16,300 nt of DNA from Bacteroidales bacterium (GTDB lineage: Bacteria; Bacteroidota; Bacteroidia; Bacteroidales; UBA7960): contig SLOR01000290.1 in the NCBI GenBank assembly GCA_007132395.1, positions 1 through 16,300 of the forward strand, in the 5' to 3' direction. Below the pieces are notes generated by a model. It did not search any database, was not told the DNA's origin, and saw nothing but the letters and a program-made list of their open reading frames with translations. Every line of letters begins with the position of its first letter. Within the stretch, counting starts at the first letter, position 1. A program made the translations under genes and the position numbers. This document shows, in pieces, positions 1 through 6,551 of the stretch.

Positions 1-2
1 CC

Positions 3-443
3 GAATACGATCTAACACTTCCTCCCGGGGAACCAGCATTCTTATCCACTACTGAGCAAGCGGTGAAAAAGGCCATGGATATGGCAGAGATTGATCTTGA
101 CAAACTGGCCACCGTTGAATGTCATGATTGTTTTACCATTGCAGCCATTATGGCGGTGGAAGCTATTGGTTTCGCACAGCCCGGCAAGGGAGCCGATTTT
201 ATTTTGCAGGGCAATACGACCCATGAAGGCAAAATTCCCTTTAATACCACAGGCGGACTTATAGGGTGGGGCCATCCTACAGGTGCTACCGGGGTGCACC
301 AGGCAGTTACTATCTGGGAACAGCTTACCCAAAGAGCAGAAGCTGCCCAGATAAAAATTCCGCGCAGCAGGCCCTACGCCTTGTCTGTAAACATGGGAGG
401 TGATGATAAAACTTTGGTAAGCCTGGTGTATCGCAAAGGATAA
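3..443 (+). CDS. SCP2-type thiolase / acetyl-CoA acetyltransferase family protein, C-terminal part (5' end outside window)
   Basis: This is the last 146 residues of a thiolase-superfamily enzyme; the frame is open to the left edge, so the true start lies upstream. Two family motifs are visible. HDCF (bases 123-134) replaces the NEAF motif of classical thiolases. NTTGG followed by GWGHPTGATG carries the GHP histidine (bases 273-275). The usual C-terminal CxG cysteine is absent: the corresponding stretch reads SVNMGG. This combination is typical of the SCP-x/SCP2 thiolases, where the cysteine of HDCF is thought to take over the acid/base role. Such enzymes make or cleave 3-ketoacyl-CoA in the cytoplasm, in fatty-acid or ketone metabolism. 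The gene ends 3 bases before the stop of the convergent dehydrogenase. The family call is firm; substrate and direction cannot be told from this fragment. Confidence 0.88.
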   Translation, partial: EYDLTLPPGEPAFLSTTEQAVKKAMDMAEIDLDKLATVECHDCFTIAAIMAVEAIGFAQPGKGADFILQGNTTHEGKIPFNTTGGLIGWGHPTGATGVHQAVTIWEQLTQRAEAAQIKIPRSRPYALSVNMGGDDKTLVSLVYRKG

Positions 444-446
444 AGC

Positions 447-3386
447 CTAGGCCAGTGCGGTGTAAAGGATATCCACCGGGTGCAGTGCCTGCCTCTGCGT
501 GCCTTCCATTATCTGATGGCGGCAGCTGGTGCCCGTTGCAGCAATCCATGCTTCCTTTTCTGCAGCCCTCACTGCCGGAAATAACCTCAATTCGCCTATG
601 GCCATACTTACCTGATAGTGCTCCTTTTCAAAGCCAAAGGAGCCGGCCATGCCGCAACATCCGCATTCAATTTCTTTTACCTCCCATCCCTCAGGCAGGC
701 TAAGCATACGCAGGGTATGGTTTACTGATGAAAGGGCTTTCTGGTGACAGTGCCCATGAAAGTATATCTTCCGGGGTTCGTGGGTAAAAGATGCCGAAGA
801 AATCCTTCCACCGTCCAGTTCGCGGCATATAAACTCATCAATCATGTAAACGTGACGAGTTAGCATCATGGCCTTTTCGGTGAGCTCTTCATCGCAAAGG
901 TCCTTGTATTCATCCCTCAGGGTAAGAATGGCTGAAGGCTCAATGCCAACAACGGGTATATTTTTTTCGGTATAGCCAAGCAGAATGTTCAGGTTGGTGT
1001 TCACAAGGTGTGTGGCTTTTTTCAGCAGTCCTTTGGAAATAAATGCCCGGCCGCTGTCAACAACACCGGGCATTTCAATGAAGTAGCCCAGTTTACTCAG
1101 TAACAGGCAAGCGTTGATGCCGGTTTGCGCATCATTGTAATTGGTAAACTCATCGCAAAACATAACAACTGTCCTGGAAGTGTCTTTCCCTTTATTTAGC
1201 TCCGAAAGGTTTCTCTTTGCCCATTTTTTCCATGTGGTTTTTTGTAATAATGGCAGTTGCCTTTCTTTGGCAAATCCTGTCATCCTTTTAATAAGAGGTG
1301 ATGTAACTGAGGAACGGGCAGCCAGGTTATACAGCGAAGGAACAATGCTTCCCAGTGAGCTGAGTGTGCTGTAATTCCCTATCAGGTTTGCCCTGAGTGG
1401 AGTGCCGTTGGCCATGTAATAATGCTGCAAAAATTCAGCTTTATATTTGGCCATATCCACATTGGAAGGGCACTCGGATTTACATCCCTTGCACGACAGG
1501 CACAAATCCAGGACCTCCTTGATTTCTTCATGGCTGAATGGATTTTTGCGGTCTGAGTGGGTAATAAACTCTCTGAGGATATTCGCCCTGGCCCTGGTTG
1601 TGTCGTGTTCGTTGTTGGTAGCATGGTAGGAGGGGCACATAACGCCTTTGCGTGTATGCAGCTTGCGGCAGTCACCCGAGCCATTGCATTTCTCCACGGC
1701 CCGCAGAAAACCATCGGATTCAGGATAGCGGAACCATGTTTTGAGTTTTGGGTATTTGGCCCCGGGCAAATACCGCAGAGAAGTTTTCATGGATGGGGTA
1801 TCCACAATCTTTCCGGGGTTGAAAATATTATGCGGGTCCCAGGTTTGTTTTACCTGGCGCAATACCTGGTAAAGGGTTTCACCCAGCATCAGGGGGATAA
1901 ATTCTCCTCTCAAGCGTCCGTCGCCATGTTCACCGCTCAGGGAGCCTTTATATTTTTTTACCAGCTTTGCTGTAGTCAGCGCTATTTTGTGAAAGCGCTC
2001 CACATCCGATTTGTTCTTGAGGTCCAGTATGGGGCGAAGGTGAATTTCGCCTGTGCCTATATGTGCATAATATACACACCGCAGGTTCATTTCCTGCAAC
2101 TCTTTTTGCAGCTCCAAAACAAAATCCGGAAGCCGCTCCACATGAATGGCAGTATCTTCAATCACGGCCACGGGTTTGGCATCGCCTGGCAGATTGCTGA
2201 GTACGCCCAGTCCAGCCTTTCTCAATGCCCACACCCGGTTTATGTCTTCTCCTGTAATTACAGGGTAGTGAAAGCCTTGCTGCTTTTGCTGCATGTGGGT
2301 AATCATGGCAGAGGTTTTTTTGTCGATTTCTGCCTGACTGTGTTCGGCAAATTCTACAACGAGAATGGCTTCGGGGTCATCTTTTATGAAAAAGCGGTTT
2401 TTGGCCTGGGTAATATTTGTTTTGGTGCAATCCAGCACGATTTTGTCAATAAGCTCTACTGCCACAGGCTGGTGTTCGAGTGCCGTAAGGTTAGTGTACA
2501 GGGCTTGCTCAATGGAGCTGACATGCACACATACCAATGCCTTATGTATGGGAGGAAGCGGTTCGAGGTTTAATTTGATTTCGGTAAACATGGCCAGGCT
2601 TCCCTCGCTTCCGGCCAAGAGGGTGCAAAAGTTGAAATCCTGCAATGAATCAGAGAAAATATTGTTTTGCAGAAGCAGATCAAGCGCATAGCCGGTATTG
2701 CGCCGGTTTATGCGGCTGTCGGGGTACTGGTGTTGTATCTCAGCTTGCAGCTCCTTGTTGCCCAGAATTTCAAAAATCTGCTGGTACAGCCTGCTTTCCA
2801 GGCTGGTTCCCACACATTTTTTGCGAAATTCGTCAGGACTGATTTTTCTGAATACTGCTTCACTGCCATCGCCCAGTAATGCTTTAATTTCCAGGGTATG
2901 GTCGCGGGTGCTGCCATACACCAGTGAGTGAGCACCGCAGGAATTGTTGGCTACCATACCTCCCATCATGCAACGGTTAGAAGTGGAGGTTTCCGGGGCG
3001 AAGAAAAGCCCGTGGGGGCGCAGAAAATCATTAAGCTCGTCAAGAATTACCCCGGGTTGTACTTTTACCCATTTCTCTTCGGCATTGAACTCCAGAATAC
3101 GGGTCATATGCCTGGAAAAATCCACCACCATACCATATCCCACCACCTGCCCGGCCAGTGATGTTCCTGCTGTGCGGGGTATTAGAGGAATGTTGTGCTC
3201 CCCTGCAAAAGCTATCAGCTTCTTAAGGTCGTTCTCTTCCCGTGGGGTGCATACAGCCAAAGGAATTTCACGATACACTGATGCGTCGGTAGCATAAAGG
3301 AGGCGGGTTTTCATATCGGTAAAAACTTCTCCCGCCAGTTCCGATTTTAGTTTCTCAATTACAGGGATGGCATTGTTGGGTTTCAT
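447..3386 (-). CDS. FAD-binding and Fe-S D-2-hydroxyacid dehydrogenase, YdiJ type; probable D-2-hydroxyglutarate dehydrogenase
   Basis: A 979-residue fusion flavoprotein. Residues about 40-275 form the PCMH-type FAD domain (RTAGTSLAGQVVG near 71-83, GGMVANNSCGAHS near 142-154). Residues about 280-530 form the FAD-oxidase C-terminal domain, with AHIGTGEIHLRP (H442, H449) and SGEHGDGRLRGEF (484-496). A ferredoxin-like region follows: C567/C573/C584, then C629, C632, C635 and C639-Pro. The end resembles CCG domains, with HGHCHQK (878-883) and ECGCCGMAGSFG (907-918). This is a GlcD-like plus GlcF-like arrangement in one chain, as in YdiJ, which oxidises D-2-hydroxyglutarate and passes electrons to the membrane chain. 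An AAGGA site lies 7 bases before the ATG. It starts 37 bases after the DUF1338 gene on the same strand, so the two are probably cotranscribed. D-lactate or another D-2-hydroxyacid is the main alternative substrate. Confidence 0.9.
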   Translation of the reverse strand: MKPNNAIPVIEKLKSELAGEVFTDMKTRLLYATDASVYREIPLAVCTPREENDLKKLIAFAGEHNIPLIPRTAGTSLAGQVVGYGMVVDFSRHMTRILEFNAEEKWVKVQPGVILDELNDFLRPHGLFFAPETSTSNRCMMGGMVANNSCGAHSLVYGSTRDHTLEIKALLGDGSEAVFRKISPDEFRKKCVGTSLESRLYQQIFEILGNKELQAEIQHQYPDSRINRRNTGYALDLLLQNNIFSDSLQDFNFCTLLAGSEGSLAMFTEIKLNLEPLPPIHKALVCVHVSSIEQALYTNLTALEHQPVAVELIDKIVLDCTKTNITQAKNRFFIKDDPEAILVVEFAEHSQAEIDKKTSAMITHMQQKQQGFHYPVITGEDINRVWALRKAGLGVLSNLPGDAKPVAVIEDTAIHVERLPDFVLELQKELQEMNLRCVYYAHIGTGEIHLRPILDLKNKSDVERFHKIALTTAKLVKKYKGSLSGEHGDGRLRGEFIPLMLGETLYQVLRQVKQTWDPHNIFNPGKIVDTPSMKTSLRYLPGAKYPKLKTWFRYPESDGFLRAVEKCNGSGDCRKLHTRKGVMCPSYHATNNEHDTTRARANILREFITHSDRKNPFSHEEIKEVLDLCLSCKGCKSECPSNVDMAKYKAEFLQHYYMANGTPLRANLIGNYSTLSSLGSIVPSLYNLAARSSVTSPLIKRMTGFAKERQLPLLQKTTWKKWAKRNLSELNKGKDTSRTVVMFCDEFTNYNDAQTGINACLLLSKLGYFIEMPGVVDSGRAFISKGLLKKATHLVNTNLNILLGYTEKNIPVVGIEPSAILTLRDEYKDLCDEELTEKAMMLTRHVYMIDEFICRELDGGRISSASFTHEPRKIYFHGHCHQKALSSVNHTLRMLSLPEGWEVKEIECGCCGMAGSFGFEKEHYQVSMAIGELRLFPAVRAAEKEAWIAATGTSCRHQIMEGTQRQALHPVDILYTALA

Positions 3387-3423
3387 GGAAAATTCCTTGA
3401 TTGCGTTTTGGGGTGGGCCGCAC

Positions 3424-4245
3424 TTACATCATGTCCGCGGGTTTCTGATAATAATTGGTGCTTTCGAAAATTTTATCGGCATTGGCGGCTATAAAACCCG
3501 AGTAATACTTCCCGTTTTCATCCTTATAGCGAAGGGTGAATTCATAAAAGCAAGCTGGGATTTCATGAACTCCGTCAGAAAAAGTGAAAGGTTTTATTTC
3601 AGCTTTTGTAGCCGATTGCTCAAGTAACTCTTCCGGAGTTCCGTATATTTCGCCGGCTGCGGTATTGAGCATATATCCATTGCTTTTTACAAATGCATTT
3701 ACTTCCTGCAGGGTTTTAAAGTTCTTGAGCTCGTTCGCGTTTATGGCAAAGTGATTGGCGCGATAGCCATATACCAGCAGCCATGCTGCATATTCTGATT
3801 CTTCCCTGAGCTTGTTGTAGGTTTCGAAGGGAATTTTGCCCCAGATGCTTCCCTGGTAAACCAGGTCGGGGTCGAGGTATACTTCTTCGCCCAGGCTGTC
3901 GAGGTACTCGTAAATGGTTGATTTCAGGTAGTCGCTGAACTGGTCGATGAGTAGCTCGCTGATAAATACCTTTGGGGCATCAGGGTTGGTTGTGTGCTCG
4001 AAGTGCCTGCCAAAAATCTTTTTAGCTTTGAAATCATAGGTGCCTTTCGCTTCATAACCATTTTCGGTAAACACCCTTGAAATTACATCGATGTTTACCC
4101 TCGGGTCGTCAAATGTGCGCAGGGCAATGTGGTCGTGCACCACGGTTTCTCCCTGTTGGGTGAAAAGTTCATAAATCCTTTTGGCAGAAGGGTTTTGGTT
4201 GGAATAGGGGGTCCAGAATCTTTCAAATATTTTTTCAATATTCAT
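3424..4245 (-). CDS. DUF1338 (HglS/YdcJ-like) protein, probable Fe(II)-dependent 2-oxoadipate dioxygenase/decarboxylase
   Basis: A 273-residue protein of the DUF1338 family, recognised from HDHIALRTFDDP near the N-terminus, the KIFGRHF segment, SELLIDQFS, the central YGYRANHFAINAN and the C-terminal CFYEFTLRY. H39, H165 and E235 are well placed to be the 2-His-1-Glu iron ligands, and R43 matches the substrate-binding arginine four residues after the first histidine in HglS. HglS converts 2-oxoadipate to D-2-hydroxyglutarate with O2 and loss of CO2, late in lysine catabolism. This protein is much shorter than P. putida HglS (about 460 residues), so it belongs to the short branch and its activity is less certain. 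The next gene encodes a YdiJ-like dehydrogenase that could consume the proposed product. The ATG at 4245 lacks an obvious Shine-Dalgarno. Family call firm, reaction inferred. Confidence 0.85.
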   Translation of the reverse strand: MNIEKIFERFWTPYSNQNPSAKRIYELFTQQGETVVHDHIALRTFDDPRVNIDVISRVFTENGYEAKGTYDFKAKKIFGRHFEHTTNPDAPKVFISELLIDQFSDYLKSTIYEYLDSLGEEVYLDPDLVYQGSIWGKIPFETYNKLREESEYAAWLLVYGYRANHFAINANELKNFKTLQEVNAFVKSNGYMLNTAAGEIYGTPEELLEQSATKAEIKPFTFSDGVHEIPACFYEFTLRYKDENGKYYSGFIAANADKIFESTNYYQKPADMM

Positions 4246-4384
4246 GGCGGGTTATTTTAAGGGGTTTGTGTCAAGGTAAAACTTACAGAAATCAAAAGTC
4301 GGAAAAAAATACAATAGTGTAAGCTTAAAAATGGATGGAATGATTATAAATTAATTGTTATTGCAGTGTGCCGGCGGCTTTAAC

Positions 4385-4864
4385 CTATTCCCGGGTTACA
4401 TCATCCTTTTCATTCTCTTCTTTATCGTTTTTGCCGGGAAAAGGATAAATAACCAGGTTGCGCAACATTGACAGGGTAAGGACGGGGAAAATCATGGTAA
4501 AAATAACCTTTACCCAAATGGCTTCGTATAAGCCGGTAAGTACCATCGTCCAGATGAGAGCAAGAAAAATAGTGTCAACAACAATAACCAGCGTGTTGCC
4601 GGGATTGGTTTGCATCCATCGCGGAAAGGGAAGCCTTACGTTTTGCTTTGCTTTAAGGAATACATACCTGTAGGTAAGCAGTATCCAGAGTACGGGCATG
4701 ATAAAACCCAGTATGAAACCTGCAATTCTGGAATCGAAATGCCCGAAGGAATATAGGTAACCCAAGATGAGCTGGCCCCAGAAACTTATCAGGTATTGTC
4801 TGTAATTACCGGCTGATGCCTCTATGAGGTTAAATAAAACAGAAGATTGAGTTTGTTGGCTCAT
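4385..4864 (-). CDS. Small four-helix integral membrane protein of unknown function
   Basis: I do not recognise this protein. From the ATG at 4864 it has 159 residues. The frame continues upstream to a TTG at 4909, which would add 15 residues; I prefer the ATG because TTG starts are rare and the extra residues look like leader sequence. About four hydrophobic segments are visible: YLISFWGQLILGYLYSF, GFILGFIMPVLWILLTY, LVIVVDTIFLALIWTMVL and a last one around VIFTMIFPVLTLSML. The C-terminus is hydrophilic and highly charged (KNDKEENEKDDVTRE) and probably cytoplasmic. No cysteine pairs, catalytic motifs or transporter signatures stand out. It sits alone: divergent from the barrel gene at 4991 and 139 bases upstream of the DUF1338 gene on the same strand, so cotranscription with that pair is possible but not shown. 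Confidence 0.7.
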   Translation of the reverse strand: MSQQTQSSVLFNLIEASAGNYRQYLISFWGQLILGYLYSFGHFDSRIAGFILGFIMPVLWILLTYRYVFLKAKQNVRLPFPRWMQTNPGNTLVIVVDTIFLALIWTMVLTGLYEAIWVKVIFTMIFPVLTLSMLRNLVIYPFPGKNDKEENEKDDVTRE

Positions 4865-4990
4865 AAAAGTAATTTGATGCAATATATTATTTATTTGGGA
4901 AATTGTCAATGAGGAATAAAAAACAGATCACAAAAATTAAATATCAGTATAAGTGAAATCCATTAACTTTATCGCCCTAAAACTATCCTT

Positions 4991-6319
4991 ATGAAAAGAA
5001 ACACTGCTTTGTTATTTTGTTTGTTTTTATGCGCCGGCCTTGCATTTCCCGAGAAAGGTTTTTCTGCTACCAGCGATACCACTGCCCTGGAGGGGGTAAA
5101 AACCGGGTGGACATTCGGTGCACTGCCTGCCGTAGCATATAATACGGATGAAGGCTTCCGTTACGGGGCATTGGCCAATTTCTTTTACTACGGAGATGGT
5201 ACCACCTATCCGCATTACCTGCATTCTCTCTATCTTGAATGGTCGAGAACCACCAAGGGAAACGGACTTAATAATATATTCTATGATTCGGACTACCTTC
5301 TGCCCGATACCCGTACCACCATCGATTTGATGTATCTTACAGAGCAGGCACTTGACTTTTACGGGTTTAACGGGTATGAGGCTCCTTATGATGCGAATTT
5401 TGAAGATCCCGATCATCCTGATTTTCTTTCTCCACTTTATTATCGCCACGATCGTAAGCTGCTGCGTTTTACAGCCGATTTCCAGAGAAGGTTTTTGCAT
5501 GACGACTGGAAGTGGCTGGGAGGGCTCGGCTACTTTAACGTGAGAACCGGCCCGGTGGATGTGGAAAACTACAACAAGGGCCGCTCAGAAGAAAACCAGG
5601 CCCCGGAAAATGTGGCCGGCATTTACCAGGAATATGTGGATAAAGGAATTATTCCCCATGCACTTGCCGATGGCGGAACAACTGCCTATTTAAAAGGCGG
5701 TATAATACATGATACCCGCGACAATCTTTCCAACCCTATGAAAGGGATGTGGACAGAGGCTCTGCTTATTGCTGCACCCTCTGTTTTAGGAAATGGTGAT
5801 TTTAATTACCTGCAGGCCGTTTTTATTCACCGCCACTATTTTACCCTTATTCCCAACCGTCTATCGCTGGCTAATCGCCTGGGATACCAGGGCAAATTGG
5901 CTGGGGATATGCCATTTTACATGCTTCCATTTATTTACAGCTCCTACAAAACCTATGATGGCTTCGGCGGTGGGAAAACCGTAAGAGGAGTAAAGCGTAA
6001 TCGCATTCAGGGAGAAGGAATCGCTTACGCCAACTTTGAGTTGAGGTATAAAATATTTAGATTCAGTACTATGGGGCAGAAATTTTATATCTCCACCAGT
6101 GGTTTTGCCGACGTGGCACAGGTTACTGACAAATACCCCATTAACTACCATAATGTGCAGGGCTTGAGCCCCAAAAATGATAAGCCACACTGGGGGGTTG
6201 GATTAGGTGTGCATATCGCCATGAATGAGAATTTCATCGTTGCCGTGAATTACGGCAGAGCTTTGGATGAAAGAGATGGCGGCAGTGGTATGTATATTGG
6301 CCTGAACTTTTTGTACTAA
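4991..6319 (+). CDS. BamA/TamA-like outer-membrane beta-barrel protein without POTRA domains
   Basis: A 442-residue exported barrel protein. Residues 1-26 look like a Sec signal peptide (MKRN, hydrophobic core, cleavage near FSA). The mature part is rich in alternating aromatic and polar residues typical of beta strands and ends in an aromatic residue (LNFLY). Two signatures point to the Omp85 superfamily: HDTRDNLSNPMKGMWTEA (240-257), the conserved strand with an Asp-Thr-Arg-Asp-Asn core, and GGGKTVRGVKRNRIQGEG (326-343), which matches the VRG motif of loop L6, followed by an FELRY strand. There is no room for POTRA repeats before the barrel, unlike BamA or TamA, so it resembles the barrel-only 'surface antigen' proteins common in Bacteroidota. 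Function is unknown; transport or surface assembly is possible. The start is fixed by the signal peptide. It faces away from the gene at 4864. Confidence 0.8.
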   Translation: MKRNTALLFCLFLCAGLAFPEKGFSATSDTTALEGVKTGWTFGALPAVAYNTDEGFRYGALANFFYYGDGTTYPHYLHSLYLEWSRTTKGNGLNNIFYDSDYLLPDTRTTIDLMYLTEQALDFYGFNGYEAPYDANFEDPDHPDFLSPLYYRHDRKLLRFTADFQRRFLHDDWKWLGGLGYFNVRTGPVDVENYNKGRSEENQAPENVAGIYQEYVDKGIIPHALADGGTTAYLKGGIIHDTRDNLSNPMKGMWTEALLIAAPSVLGNGDFNYLQAVFIHRHYFTLIPNRLSLANRLGYQGKLAGDMPFYMLPFIYSSYKTYDGFGGGKTVRGVKRNRIQGEGIAYANFELRYKIFRFSTMGQKFYISTSGFADVAQVTDKYPINYHNVQGLSPKNDKPHWGVGLGVHIAMNENFIVAVNYGRALDERDGGSGMYIGLNFLY

Positions 6320-6551
6320 AAATCAATTTTGCGCACGTTTTTACTAAATCTGATCCATTAAACGATGGTTTTATCGGATGGATTGAATTCGTTTTGCTAA
6401 ATAAAGTTAATGTTGGGCTGATAGCGGGTTTTACGTATATGGTTACCTGGTAAAATGTATATTTTAGCATTCGTAAATCATGAAGTTCTGCTAAGGGTTA
6501 ACCGCAGAATTTTTTCGAAGATTGCCAACAACCATTTGCCAGTAAACCTAC

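Noticed and set aside
1557..2573. Long open frame (338 codons) on the plus strand opposite the FAD/Fe-S dehydrogenase.
   Set aside because: It lies wholly inside the antisense of a gene with unmistakable motifs, its translation has no recognisable domain and is rich in Phe, Cys and His in a random-looking way. It is best explained as a shadow frame.
5006..5040. Cysteine after a hydrophobic stretch (LFLC) in the leader of the barrel protein, resembling a lipobox.
   Set aside because: The residue before the cysteine is Leu, not Gly, Ala or Ser, and a normal signal-peptidase site (FSA) lies further on. An outer-membrane barrel is expected to use the latter.
6320..6551. Possible promoter (TATATTTT at 6458-6465) and short inverted repeat ATCCAT/ATGGAT in the gap before the DUF5916 gene.
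   Set aside because: The -7 match is imperfect with no -33 element at the right distance, and the repeat arms are only six bases. Neither is above chance in this AT-rich gap.
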